DNA of 33,183 nucleotides, from the NCBI RefSeq assembly GCF_001042475.2, contig NZ_LECW02000041.1:1-33183 (forward strand). Direction: 5' to 3'. Origin of the DNA: Bacillus glycinifermentans (lineage in GTDB: Bacteria > Bacillota > Bacilli > Bacillales > Bacillaceae). A program made the position numbers and the translations under genes. Below, one piece after another: positions 16,791 to 25,910 of the stretch. The notes beneath the pieces are model-generated. The model had not been told where the DNA came from. It searched no databases and was given only the letters and a program-made list of their open reading frames with translations. Positions within the stretch are counted from its first letter, which is position 1; each line of letters begins with the position of its first letter.

Positions 16791-19700
16791 ATGTTGAAAA
16801 AAATATATGTTTTCATTTCGATTATTCTCGCCTATGGCGCAGTCTTTTTTATATTTATCACAATGAATAACTTGTACGGCTCAAAATCTCCCGAAGCAAG
16901 CAAAGGGGTCTTGAATCTCAAAAACTGGGACTTTCAGAAGGACGGAAACGTAGAGCTGAACGGAGAGTGGACATTATACCGGAACCAGCTTTTGTCGCCG
17001 AAAGCGATCCATTCCGGTAAAGATCCTGTATTTGTTGATGTCCCTAGTAATATAAAATTGGGCGAATCCGGAGAAAATGTTGATTACGGCACATACAAGC
17101 TGACGATCAGAACGAATCAAGACAATCAGACATTCGGAATCAGCACCTCATTTATATACAGTGCAAACCGCATCTATCTCAACGGGAATTTGATCGGACA
17201 AAGCGGAAGCCCCGCAAGCAGCCCGGATTTCCTGGCGCAAAACAAACCGTATGTAAGCTTTTTCCCGATTCACCGCGGCGACAATGAACTGATCGTACAT
17301 TTTTCAAATTTTAAAAAACTGCCCGGATGGGGCATCGCAAAACCGATTAAGTTCGGTCCGCAGGAACAAATCCTGCGGGAAAATAAAATTTCTTTCCTTA
17401 ATGATGCCGCCATGATTACGGCATTCTTCGTCACCGGTTTGTATTTCCTCGGCTTTTTCCTGCAAAGAAAAAAGGATAAGCATTTGTTGTTTTTTTCGGT
17501 GATGTGTCTTCTTTTTTCGGCCATCATTCTGTTGATCGGAAAAGAGCGGATTATCTTTCTCCTCTTTCCGTCGATTTCTTTTTCATTGACAAACTCTTTG
17601 AGGCCGATTGCGACGGTGTTTGTCAGCATTGCGGTTTTTTTCTATCTCTATTTCGCCTACAGGGAGATTGTGTCAAAAAAGTTTATTATCAGTGCGACTG
17701 CCTTCTCAGGTTTGGTCTTGGCCGCTGATTTTTCAACTGTGGGTTTCATTGCCCATTTCACATATGTCCTGCATTCCGTTCTTGCCGTTACGACATTGAT
17801 TTATATTACATATATTTTTGCTATTGCCGCCATTCGTAAAATGAAAGGAAGCGTGTACCTTACCATCGCCTCTTTATCGATGAGCGCATTTGTGATTTTA
17901 ACGACGATATCAGCATACAGCGGCAGATCGGTCTTTTCTTTTAATTCGATCTATTCGGTGCCTACGATCATCGCTTTATTGATGGTTGTTCTTTTGATGG
18001 CGCAGCAGTTTGCCGGTGCTTTCCGCGACAACGAAGAACTGTCCGGAAAACTGCTCAAGATGGACCGGCTGAAGGATGAGTTCATTGCCAAAACGTCACA
18101 CGAATTTAAAACACCGCTGAACAGCATTATTAATATATGCCAAACATTATTGGCAGGCAGAAGAAATAAAACGATAGAAGAAGAAAAAGACAATATGCAT
18201 CTCGTCATCCGAATGGGCTATCGATTGTCCAATCTGGTAAATGACATTTTGGATTTGGAAAAAATGAAGCAGGACATGCTGCAGATTCACCAGGGTCCTG
18301 TCGACATTCATTCGACGATTAGTGCGGAAATGGATTTCTACCGGCTGTTGGCGAAACATAAACATCTGAACATTACAAACGATATTCCGGCCGGCCTTCC
18401 TCCCGTATTCGCCGATGAAAACCGTTTCCGGCAGATCATGACCAATCTGGTCGACAACGCGATTAAATATACGCCTGAGGGACAAATCACGCTTTCTGCT
18501 GCAAGACTAAACGACAGCATGATGAAAATCACGGTAGCGGATACTGGAGCCGGCATACCGGAGAACATGCTCCAAACCATCTTTGAATCTTTTCAAAAGG
18601 CCGATATCAATAAAGATGATGGAGCCGGGCTCGGTTTAAGCATCGTCAAACAGCTTGTGAAGCTTCAAAACGGGGACATATGGGTCAACTCTGAAGTCGG
18701 GAAAGGCTCGGCATTCCATTTCACGCTCCCAATCGCAGAGGACGGTTCTTTGCCTGCCGCTAAAGAAGGGATTGCCGAATTGCAATCCGCCAGGGATATG
18801 TCGAACGTCCCGATGACTACGCCTTATTATTCAAGGACAAGCGAAGCTCCGACTGTTCTGATTGTCGATGATAGCATTGAAAGCTTGAAAATATTAACCG
18901 ATATGCTGGAAGACGTTCCTTACCAAGTGATCGCAGCCAAAAATGGAAAAGAGGCATTGGACGTCGTCTCCCGGACAAAGCTTGATCTCGTGATTTTGGA
19001 TCTGATGATGCCGGATATGACGGGCTTTGAAGTCTGCGCTAACATCCGTGAACGGTTCAGCTTAGTTGACCTTCCCGTTCTCATCATAACCGCCGCTATT
19101 ATTGACCATGACAAGTACAACGCTTTTCATGCCGGCGCAAATGATATTTTGCAAAAGCCTTTCAATTACTCTGAATTTACGGCTCGCATTAAAAATTTGA
19201 TCATGATGAAACATACGGCAAATCAGGCGACACATTTGGAGATGGCGTTTCTCCAGTCGCAGATCAAGCCCCATTTTCTTTACAATGTATTAAACACGAT
19301 TATTTCTCTCACTTACATGGATATTGAAAAAGCGCGGGAGGTCACTGCCGAATTTGCCAATTACTTAAGAAAGAGCTTCGATTTTCAAAATACGTCCGCG
19401 ATCAGTTCATTCAGGAAAGAGCTTTCGATTATCAATTCCTTTCTTTCCATAGAAAAAACGCGCTACGGCGAGCGGCTCGAAGTCATTTTCGAGGTTGATC
19501 CAGACATCGATTTCACGCTGCCGCCTTTAATGATTCAGCCCCTTGTCGAAAATGCCGTCCACCACGGGATCAGCAAGAAACGAGGAGGAGGCTGGGTTAA
19601 ACTGACGGTCAAAAAAGAAGGTGAAAACGGGTATTACATCAAAGTAGAAGATAACGGACTGGGCATGACGCCGGAAAAACTGAATGACATCTTTTCATCG

Positions 19701-19853
19701 GACATGAGCAGCAGCGTCGGCTTGAAAAATATTAACAAACGGCTGAAACATTTCTGCGGAGGCGAATTGAAAATACAAAGCGCTCCGGATGTCGGCACCG
19801 CCGTCTCGATGGTCATTCATATGAACGAGTCTGCCGATGTTTCCATGAAGTAA
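16791..19853 (+). CDS. Hybrid sensor with 7TMR-DISM input, two kinase modules and a receiver
   Basis: This 1020-residue membrane signalling protein has an N-terminal helix (5-25), an extracellular jelly-roll 7TMR-DISM-like domain (about 40-190) and seven membrane helices (about 203-408). A classical HisKA domain follows with His437 in SHEFKTPLNS, and an ATPase with Asn556 and the DTGAGIP and GAGLGLS boxes. Next is a receiver (about 687-803) with DD at 693-694, Asp737 in LDLMMPDM and Lys789. Last comes a LytS/YesM-type kinase with His828 in QSQIKPHFLYN, Asn921 and DNGLGM. Two kinase cores of different families in one chain are unusual. The ATG at 16791 has AAGGAG five bases upstream; an in-frame GTG at 16785 lies within that site and is rejected. 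It is divergent from the SARP-like regulator, its presumed target. The signal is unknown, though the extracellular fold suggests a carbohydrate or small ligand. Confidence 0.9.
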   Translation: MLKKIYVFISIILAYGAVFFIFITMNNLYGSKSPEASKGVLNLKNWDFQKDGNVELNGEWTLYRNQLLSPKAIHSGKDPVFVDVPSNIKLGESGENVDYGTYKLTIRTNQDNQTFGISTSFIYSANRIYLNGNLIGQSGSPASSPDFLAQNKPYVSFFPIHRGDNELIVHFSNFKKLPGWGIAKPIKFGPQEQILRENKISFLNDAAMITAFFVTGLYFLGFFLQRKKDKHLLFFSVMCLLFSAIILLIGKERIIFLLFPSISFSLTNSLRPIATVFVSIAVFFYLYFAYREIVSKKFIISATAFSGLVLAADFSTVGFIAHFTYVLHSVLAVTTLIYITYIFAIAAIRKMKGSVYLTIASLSMSAFVILTTISAYSGRSVFSFNSIYSVPTIIALLMVVLLMAQQFAGAFRDNEELSGKLLKMDRLKDEFIAKTSHEFKTPLNSIINICQTLLAGRRNKTIEEEKDNMHLVIRMGYRLSNLVNDILDLEKMKQDMLQIHQGPVDIHSTISAEMDFYRLLAKHKHLNITNDIPAGLPPVFADENRFRQIMTNLVDNAIKYTPEGQITLSAARLNDSMMKITVADTGAGIPENMLQTIFESFQKADINKDDGAGLGLSIVKQLVKLQNGDIWVNSEVGKGSAFHFTLPIAEDGSLPAAKEGIAELQSARDMSNVPMTTPYYSRTSEAPTVLIVDDSIESLKILTDMLEDVPYQVIAAKNGKEALDVVSRTKLDLVILDLMMPDMTGFEVCANIRERFSLVDLPVLIITAAIIDHDKYNAFHAGANDILQKPFNYSEFTARIKNLIMMKHTANQATHLEMAFLQSQIKPHFLYNVLNTIISLTYMDIEKAREVTAEFANYLRKSFDFQNTSAISSFRKELSIINSFLSIEKTRYGERLEVIFEVDPDIDFTLPPLMIQPLVENAVHHGISKKRGGGWVKLTVKKEGENGYYIKVEDNGLGMTPEKLNDIFSSDMSSSVGLKNINKRLKHFCGGELKIQSAPDVGTAVSMVIHMNESADVSMK

Positions 19854-19869
19854 CGAACTGCGCTTTTCG

Positions 19870-19906
19870 AGCTTGCCGGATAACGATTTTTCCGGCAAGC
19901 TTTTTT
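19870..19906 (+). terminator. Terminator of the hybrid sensor gene
   Basis: AGCTTGCCGGA pairs with TCCGGCAAGCT across a loop of about 10 bases and is followed by TTTTTT. It lies 17 bases after the stop codon. Confidence 0.88.
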
Positions 19907-19958
19907 ATGTCAAAAAATCGACGTACGAAGATCTGCTCTTTTTCTGTGAACGAAGGTA

Positions 19959-19967
19959 TGTTATAGT
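19959..19967 (+). promoter_or_regulatory. Extended -10 promoter for yugK
   Basis: TG at 19959-19960 followed by one base and TATAGT (19962-19967) forms an extended -10 element. The matching -35 position is poor (TTTTTC). The start site near 19974 is about 35 bases before the gene. Confidence 0.45.
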
Positions 19968-20008
19968 AGTAAACCTATTTTTCGTACAGAATTTGGAGGT
20001 TTTATCAC

Positions 20009-21181
20009 ATGGAAAATTTCACTTATTATAACCCGACGAAGCTGATCTTCGGAAAAGGCCAGCTTGAACAATTAAGAAACGAACTGAAGAAATACGGAAA
20101 GCGGGTTTTGCTTGTATACGGCGGAGGCAGCATTAAACGAAACGGTCTTTACGATCAAGTAACCGCCGTTTTAAAGGAAGAAGGCGCAGATTGGCACGAG
20201 CTTTCCGGGGTAGAACCGAACCCGCGCCTTGCTACGGTGCAAAAAGGCATCGATTTGTGCAGACAGCATGACATCGAGTTTCTTCTCGCGATCGGCGGAG
20301 GAAGCGTCATCGACTGCACGAAAGCGATCGCGGCCGGTGCAAAATACGACGGCGACCCTTGGGATATTTTCAGCAAGAAAACGCGCATCTCGGACGCCCT
20401 GCCGTTCGGTACGGTTTTGACCCTTGCTGCAACAGGATCTGAAATGAACCCTGACTCTGTCATCACAAACTGGGAAACGAATGAGAAATACGTGTGGGGC
20501 AGCGATGTAACCCATCCGAGGTTCTCCATTTTAGACCCTGTAAATACGTACACCGTTCCCGAAAACCAAACGGTTTACGGCATGGTTGACATGATGAGCC
20601 ACGTGTTTGAACAATACTTCCACAATGTCGAAAACACGCCGCTTCAGGACAGAATGTGTTTTTCCGTCCTGAAGACTGTGATCGAAACGGCGCCGAAGCT
20701 GCTTGAAGACCTGCAGAACTACAAGCATCGTGAAACGATTTTATACGCCGGAACGATCGCATTAAACGGAACGCTGCAAATGGGCTACTTCGGCGACTGG
20801 GCATCCCATACGATGGAGCATGCCGTTTCAGCCGTTTACGACATTCCGCATGCAGGGGGACTTGCGATTTTGTTTCCGAACTGGATGAGATATACGCTTG
20901 ACACAAATGTCGGCCGCTTCAAAGCCCTTATGCTCAATATGTTTGACATTGAAACTGAAGGCAAAACGGACAAAGAAATCGCGCTTGAAGGAATCGACAA
21001 GCTGTCCGCTTTCTGGACAAGCCTCGGCGCGCCTTCCCGCCTTTCCGATTACGGCATCGGTGAAGAAAAGCTCGACCTGATCGCCGACATTGCAGCAAAA
21101 GAAATGGAGCACGGCGGCTTCGGAAACTTCCAAAAACTGAACAAAGACGATGTGCTCGCCATTCTGCGGGCCTCTCTATAA
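20009..21181 (+). CDS. yugK: NADH-dependent iron-containing alcohol (butanol) dehydrogenase
   Basis: This is a cytoplasmic group III metal-dependent alcohol dehydrogenase of 390 residues that reduces aldehydes with NAD(P)H. The N-terminal Rossmann-like part has YGGGS at 37-41 and the dinucleotide loop [12 protein letters not shown] at 96-107. The metal ligands expected for the family are all present: Asp194, His198, His267 and His281, within [14 protein letters not shown] and [18 protein letters not shown]. The sequence follows B. subtilis YugK closely as I recall it, including the C-terminus [11 protein letters not shown]; its paralogue YugJ is similar, so the exact symbol is less sure than the function. 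The ATG follows GGAGG at normal spacing. It forms a single-gene transcript with its own promoter and terminator. Confidence 0.9.
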   Translation: MENFTYYNPTKLIFGKGQLEQLRNELKKYGKRVLLVYGGGSIKRNGLYDQVTAVLKEEGADWHELSGVEPNPRLATVQKGIDLCRQHDIEFLLAIGGGSVIDCTKAIAAGAKYDGDPWDIFSKKTRISDALPFGTVLTLAATGSEMNPDSVITNWETNEKYVWGSDVTHPRFSILDPVNTYTVPENQTVYGMVDMMSHVFEQYFHNVENTPLQDRMCFSVLKTVIETAPKLLEDLQNYKHRETILYAGTIALNGTLQMGYFGDWASHTMEHAVSAVYDIPHAGGLAILFPNWMRYTLDTNVGRFKALMLNMFDIETEGKTDKEIALEGIDKLSAFWTSLGAPSRLSDYGIGEEKLDLIADIAAKEMEHGGFGNFQKLNKDDVLAILRASL

Positions 21182-21187
21182 AAGCAA

Positions 21188-21220
21188 AAGGACGGAATCA
21201 AGCGATTCCGTCCTTGTTTT
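21188..21220. terminator. Bidirectional terminator between yugK and the MFS exporter gene
   Basis: A 12-bp stem (21188-21199 with 21204-21215) has a 4-base loop and U-rich flanks on both sides. It serves the convergent genes. The stem overlaps the last codons and stop of the exporter gene on the minus strand. Confidence 0.85.
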
Positions 21221-22418
21221 TATCCGATCTTTCCCTTGTCAACGCAAAAAAGGCAAGAGAACCGATAACAGCCGTAACAAACATGATCGCCCCCATCGGA
21301 ACGGCCGTCGTTTCATTCATTCCCACAAGAGGGGAAACGACCGAACCGAGCAGCAGCGGAAGCATTCCAAGCATTGCACTTGCACTGCCCGCACGATGCC
21401 CCTGATTTTCCATCGCCAGCGTAAAGGTACTTGTCAATGTCATTCCGATCGTGATCATGTAGACGAAGATTGAGACGACCAGTGTCGCAAGCGGTCCTCT
21501 GATGATCGTCATCGTAAGCAGAACACCCGTTGCGATTAAAGCGGTAATGACCGCTATCCGAAGCAATTTTCTTTCGTGAATGATTCCCCCGAAGCGCCCG
21601 ATGATAAAGCTCCCTGAAATAATCGCCAGGCCGTTGATTCCGAATAAAACGCTGAATACTTGCGGAGATACACCGTAAATATCCTGGTACACAAAAGGCG
21701 TTCCGGACACATAGGCAAAGCTGCCCCCGTGGATGAAACCGACGGTCAGCGCATAGCCGATAAAGGACCTGTCCTTTATCAAGCTGCCCATCGTCTTCAC
21801 AGATGATCCGATTGAACTTGGAATCCGCTTCTCAGGCGGCAATGTCTCTTTTAGCTTCAGTGAAATGATCAGAACGAGAAACAATCCGATCAATGTCAGC
21901 GTATAGAAAATCGTATGCCATGTTGCAAACGGCAAAAGCAGAATGGCGCCGCCTGTCATCGGTGCAACCATCGGCGCGACCGCGGTAATGACCATTAAGA
22001 GCGAGAAAAATTTCGAAAGCTCCCTTCCGGTAAATACGTCCCGCACGATCGCACGCGAAAGCACGATTCCCGCCGAAGCTGTGAACCCCTGCAGAAAACG
22101 GCCGATGACCAGCATGACAATGTTCGGGGAAAGCGCGCAAAACAGAGAAGACAACGCAAATAAAAAGATGGATATTAATAAGGGCTTCCGTCTTCCCTGT
22201 GCATCACTGACAGGTCCGATCACGAGCTGGCCGAACGTAAGCCCGATCAAACACGCCGTTAAGCTTAGCTGTACGAGCGAAGCGCCTGCTGATAAATCGT
22301 CGGCAATTTCGGGAAAGCTGGGCAAATACATATCGATATTCAGCGGGCCCAGTATCGCAAGCATGCCGAGCAGAAAAGCCAATGCAAGGCGTTCCTTTCC
22401 TGTTGGATTATGAAGCAT
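21198..22418 (-). CDS. ydgK: Bcr/CflA-family multidrug exporter (YdgK-like)
   Basis: This is a 406-residue drug/proton antiporter of the major facilitator superfamily with 12 predicted helices. Helix 1 carries the family stretch LGPLNIDMYLPSFPEIA, and the loop 2-3 signature is GPVSDAQGRRKPL. The antiporter motif region in helix 5 reads APMVAPMTGGAIL. It likely exports bicyclomycin-like or other small amphipathic compounds; the substrate cannot be read from the sequence. The ATG at 22418 follows AAAGG at usable spacing and begins MLHNPTGKERLALAF. The longer frame to 22511 adds 31 residues without a ribosome binding site and is rejected. The B. subtilis homologue YdgK sits near ydgG and ydgI, which here lie about 6 kb away. 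Confidence 0.82.
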   Translation of the reverse strand: MLHNPTGKERLALAFLLGMLAILGPLNIDMYLPSFPEIADDLSAGASLVQLSLTACLIGLTFGQLVIGPVSDAQGRRKPLLISIFLFALSSLFCALSPNIVMLVIGRFLQGFTASAGIVLSRAIVRDVFTGRELSKFFSLLMVITAVAPMVAPMTGGAILLLPFATWHTIFYTLTLIGLFLVLIISLKLKETLPPEKRIPSSIGSSVKTMGSLIKDRSFIGYALTVGFIHGGSFAYVSGTPFVYQDIYGVSPQVFSVLFGINGLAIISGSFIIGRFGGIIHERKLLRIAVITALIATGVLLTMTIIRGPLATLVVSIFVYMITIGMTLTSTFTLAMENQGHRAGSASAMLGMLPLLLGSVVSPLVGMNETTAVPMGAIMFVTAVIGSLAFFALTRERSDKNKDGIA

Positions 22419-22540
22419 AGTATCAAACCTTTCTTTCAAGCTAGTAAAATATATGATGTAATGATGAAATAAGCTGGAGGGGGCTCGCAAAACATTTGTA
22501 TATTGTAACATATTTTTTTGATCATGGAAGTGGATTGCTC

Positions 22541-22621
22541 ATGACCTGGCGGGATAAGATGAAACCGGTCAAATCGGTCAGATTATCTATTGAAATGAAC
22601 ATGGAGGAAGGAGTTATCTAA
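22541..22621 (+). CDS. Possible 26-residue leader ORF upstream of the Nudix gene
   Basis: An ATG at 22541 begins a frame MTWRDKMKPVKSVRLSIEMN and so on, ending TAA at 22619-22621, two bases before the Nudix TTG. A moderate GGAAGTGG site lies upstream. The close spacing could couple translation to the Nudix gene. Evidence is limited to the frame and position. Confidence 0.25.
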   Translation: MTWRDKMKPVKSVRLSIEMNMEEGVI

Positions 22622-22623
22622 AC

Positions 22624-23073
22624 TTGAATGCAGTAAATACGATAGGTTGCTTCACGATTGTGGAAAATGGCGAAGGAAAAATACTTCTCGTAAAAAGAAA
22701 AGATTATCCTGTCTGGGATTTGCCCGGAGGCAGAATGGAAAAGCATGAACAGCCGGAGACATGTGCCATAAGGGAAATGGAAGAAGAAACAGGCTATCGC
22801 GTTTCTATTACGTGCAAAATAGGAGAGTACGAGCAACCCCAATATCATGACGTGCAGTACATCTATTCAGGAAAATTACTGGGCGGGGAACCCATTAAAC
22901 AAGGGCCTGAAACAGCAAAAATCGGATGGTTTCGCAAAGACAGATTGCCTTTGTTAATGGTTCCCCATAGAAGAAAACAAATAAAAAATTTTATAAAACA
23001 TCATAACAAACTAGTAAAAGGAACTTTAAAAACGCCGTTTTTGATCAGGTTCATCACGACATTCAAGAAATAA
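22624..23073 (+). CDS. Nudix hydrolase
   Basis: This 149-residue protein has an exact Nudix box: G at the start of GRMEKHE, then seven residues and REMEEETGY, fitting G-x5-E-x7-R-E-x-x-E-E-x-G. The acidic residues bind magnesium for hydrolysis of a nucleoside diphosphate linked to another group. The preceding strand ILLVKRKDYPVWDLPGG is typical of the MutT-like fold. The C-terminal 35 residues are basic and not part of the core. The start is TTG at 22624, after GGAGGAAGGAG. The substrate cannot be assigned; the small size suits a housecleaning enzyme for oxidised or sugar nucleotides. It is convergent with oatA, with only 24 bases between and no clear terminator. Confidence 0.85.
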   Translation: MNAVNTIGCFTIVENGEGKILLVKRKDYPVWDLPGGRMEKHEQPETCAIREMEEETGYRVSITCKIGEYEQPQYHDVQYIYSGKLLGGEPIKQGPETAKIGWFRKDRLPLLMVPHRRKQIKNFIKHHNKLVKGTLKTPFLIRFITTFKK

Positions 23074-23097
23074 AAAGCTTCCTCTTATGTATAAGCA

Positions 23098-24945
23098 TTA
23101 TTTCATCGCCTCAACGATAAGCGCTGTCAAAGCCTCCGCTCCTTTCGGCACGAGGTGTACGCCGTCAGAGGCAAAATATTCGGGATGCTCGAGAGCTTCG
23201 CTGTGCCAGTCAACGAGTGTCACATTTCGGCGGTTATGCGCCTGCTCGCGCAGCGATTCGTTCACTTTTTTCTCCCATTGCCGCGGCACACGCGTGTTCA
23301 CGAGATAAATGCGGGCTTTTGAGAAAGCGTCAAGCAGCGCATCCATTTGGCCGTCCGTAAAATAGCCGTTTGTCCCCAGCTCAATAATGACGGCTTTGTC
23401 CGGCTGATTAAACGATGCATATTGCGCTGTCAATTGAAGCGCTTCTGATACCTGCCTTCCGACCTTTCCGTCTATCGTAACATGAGAAAATGTACGGCGG
23501 AGGTTTGGGGCAATGTCAAGCATGACGGAGTCACCGATGGCCAGCACTTCCTTTTCTTTAATGCTTGACATCGTTTTCTGACGCGAATTCCCCTTCTTTT
23601 CTTTCTTGGATTTTGTTTGTTTCCCCGGTTCTTCTTTTGCAGCTGCCGCCTGTTTTCCCTCTTTGTCAAAGGATGCGCTTGCCTGCTGATGGGACTGGGC
23701 AGGCATCGACTGCTGCTGTTTCGGTGCGCCGGCTATTCCGGACAGCCCGCCCGCAAAAATGATGAGGGCGGCAAAAAGCAATCCCGTCGTCATTCTGCTG
23801 ATGGTGGACGACGTTTTCCATTCTACAATCCTGTTCAAAAAAACGCGGCGGACAAATGGCGTAAAGCCGTCCTTCCGAATCGGCTGCTCAAGGAAACGAT
23901 AGGAAAGCTCGGCGAGAATCAGCGTTGCAGCGACCTTAACGGCAGCATGCCAATAAACCGGATTCCCAATTTCCTGAACGGGCGTGCTCAGCACGATGAC
24001 AGGATAATGCCAAAGATAAATGCCGTATGATCTCGTTCCAACCCACCTGAGCGGTTTCCATGACAGCAAATGCCCCAAAAAGCTGCTCGGATGACTGACG
24101 CATGCGATCAGTACCGCAGCGATGATGCTGATCAGGAGCATGCCGCCATGATAAAGGAACGGTACGTATTCATCAACGAAATGGATGCAGAGGATCAATA
24201 TGACAAAAGCAGCCAGCTCTGTTCCGTGCATCGCTCTCTTCAAACGGCTCGGCAGCCTGTTTGAAGAGAGCCTTTTCATCGGCCATACGAGTGCTAACGC
24301 GCAGCCGAGCAGCAGCTCAAAAGAGCGTGTATCCGTTCCGTAGTAGACGCGGCTCGGATCTCCGCCGGGTACGTACAGCACGCTCATCAAAACGGCTGAG
24401 CATAGCGCGAGTACGAGAACCGCCGCCGCCAGCCTCGTTCGTTTTTTGCATATGTACATTCCCGCAAGCAAAACGATCGGCCAGATGATATAAAATTGTT
24501 CTTCTATCGCCAATGACCAAAGGTTTTTTAACGGCGACGGAGAGCCGAAGCTGTCGAAATAAGATAGATCATGAAAAATAAACCACCAATTGCTGACATA
24601 CAATAGAGAGAAGACCGCATCTCCTCGCACTGTGTGCAGCATGTCAGGTTTGAACAATACGACCCAGATGACGGTCGCGATAATCATGAGCGAGGCCGCC
24701 GGTACAATCCGCCGCATCCTCCGGATCCAAAAGCTGCGGAAATTCAATGTCATGTCATTTCCATACGCCGGCAAAACGATCGATGTGATTAAATAGCCGG
24801 ACAACACGAAAAAGATATCGACCCCGATGAAGCCTCCGTCGGCCCAATCAAAGTCGAGGTGGTAAGCGATGACCGCGAGAACGGCAAAAGCCCGAAGTCC
24901 GTCTAATCCCGGTATGTAGCGATGATGATGTGCCTTATCTAACAT
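23098..24945 (-). CDS. oatA: Peptidoglycan O-acetyltransferase OatA (YrhL-like)
   Basis: This is a 615-residue membrane enzyme that O-acetylates MurNAc in peptidoglycan, blocking lysozyme. The N-terminal acyltransferase-3 domain (about 1-400) has about ten helices, the opening motif YIPGLDGLRAFAVLAVIAYH and the conserved stretch GGFIGVDIFFVLSGYLIT. A Lys/Gln/Ser-rich linker (about 410-465) leads to an extracytoplasmic SGNH esterase-fold domain with Ser473 in GDSVML, Asn in LGTNGYF, and Asp594/His597 in SDGVHL, the expected catalytic set. The ATG follows GGAGG. It is the last gene of sigV-rsiV-oatA, as in B. subtilis; the yrhK gene that follows there is not present here. The 104-base gap from rsiV shows no terminator. 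Confidence 0.9.
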   Translation of the reverse strand: MLDKAHHHRYIPGLDGLRAFAVLAVIAYHLDFDWADGGFIGVDIFFVLSGYLITSIVLPAYGNDMTLNFRSFWIRRMRRIVPAASLMIIATVIWVVLFKPDMLHTVRGDAVFSLLYVSNWWFIFHDLSYFDSFGSPSPLKNLWSLAIEEQFYIIWPIVLLAGMYICKKRTRLAAAVLVLALCSAVLMSVLYVPGGDPSRVYYGTDTRSFELLLGCALALVWPMKRLSSNRLPSRLKRAMHGTELAAFVILILCIHFVDEYVPFLYHGGMLLISIIAAVLIACVSHPSSFLGHLLSWKPLRWVGTRSYGIYLWHYPVIVLSTPVQEIGNPVYWHAAVKVAATLILAELSYRFLEQPIRKDGFTPFVRRVFLNRIVEWKTSSTISRMTTGLLFAALIIFAGGLSGIAGAPKQQQSMPAQSHQQASASFDKEGKQAAAAKEEPGKQTKSKKEKKGNSRQKTMSSIKEKEVLAIGDSVMLDIAPNLRRTFSHVTIDGKVGRQVSEALQLTAQYASFNQPDKAVIIELGTNGYFTDGQMDALLDAFSKARIYLVNTRVPRQWEKKVNESLREQAHNRRNVTLVDWHSEALEHPEYFASDGVHLVPKGAEALTALIVEAMK

Positions 24946-25049
24946 GGTATTCCTCCAATAATGCGTGCTCCCCTTCTTCGGTTGATTTCTATAATAGTAC
25001 AGACGGAAGGGTGAAAATCCGTGACAAAAGAAGTATCAGTCTTTGCCAG

Positions 25050-25910
25050 CTAACGGATGTAGCGGGTTCCGACAAGCAGATTTGAAATCACGCCGGTCGG
25101 AATTTCAAACTCCACAATCCCCATATAACCGGGCGCAACTTCATATTCGTCGAACGAAATCATCAGTTTATGATCTTCGGTGATATAAAAGTTTTGGTCA
25201 GCATGAATCTGTTTAAATGGTTCTATCTCCTCATCCCCGACCCAATATATTTTATCAGGATTTTCCTTCATTTGCTGCTTCATTTGCTTTTTTATATTTT
25301 TGCTGATGACGCCGACATAGCGTTTATCCTTAAATAAGCTCTTCAGCGTAAGCAGGACGCCGTTTTTCTTGTCGATGGTCACATAGCGCCGCTCCGTGTA
25401 GGCGGATGCCTGCGTTTTTTCGGTTTCGCGGCGGATTGAGATCAATTCCGGCGTATCCGTTACAGTCTTAAAATCGCTGTAAATGCTGAGGTGCCCTTTT
25501 TTATGCTTCGATGTAGTCTCCATAAATTCCCGATACAGCTGCTGGCTTTCTTTCACATATTTTTTGTTGATGTTCTTCTCCAGCTCACGGTTGGAAAGCC
25601 CGGACAAAGCCGGGGTTTTCACATCAATGCTCGATTCGTCTTTTTCCTGTTTGATCTCGGTGATTGTAATCGCTTTGACGACCTTGCCGATGACGGGGAT
25701 TCGCGACATCGCTTTCGCGGCCTCGGGATTGATATTGACGGCCGCAAAAATGAAAACAGCCGCAGCTGCAGCGATCGATGCGGGCCACATCACGATCCTT
25801 CTTTTCCTGTTCGGACGATGCTGAAGGGCTTTTTCGACAATCTCATCCAGCTCTTGTGGAATGGGCACCTGTTTATACTCTTTTCTTAATTGTTCCAGTT
25901 TCTTATCCAT
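25050..25910 (-). CDS. rsiV: Anti-sigma factor RsiV, lysozyme receptor
   Basis: This is a 286-residue single-pass membrane protein that sequesters SigV and directly senses lysozyme. Residues 1-38 form the short cytoplasmic sigma-binding part. One membrane helix lies at about 39-60 (MWPASIAAAAAVFIFAAV), followed by NPEAAKAM, a plausible signal-peptidase site. The outer part has DUF4163-like and C-terminal DUF3298 regions, the lysozyme-binding module known from B. subtilis RsiV. There, lysozyme binding exposes the site to signal peptidase, then RasP cleaves the remainder to free SigV. The ATG overlaps the sigV stop as TAATG, so synthesis of the sigma and anti-sigma factors is coupled. Length matches the B. 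subtilis protein. Confidence 0.92.
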   Translation of the reverse strand: MDKKLEQLRKEYKQVPIPQELDEIVEKALQHRPNRKRRIVMWPASIAAAAAVFIFAAVNINPEAAKAMSRIPVIGKVVKAITITEIKQEKDESSIDVKTPALSGLSNRELEKNINKKYVKESQQLYREFMETTSKHKKGHLSIYSDFKTVTDTPELISIRRETEKTQASAYTERRYVTIDKKNGVLLTLKSLFKDKRYVGVISKNIKKQMKQQMKENPDKIYWVGDEEIEPFKQIHADQNFYITEDHKLMISFDEYEVAPGYMGIVEFEIPTGVISNLLVGTRYIR

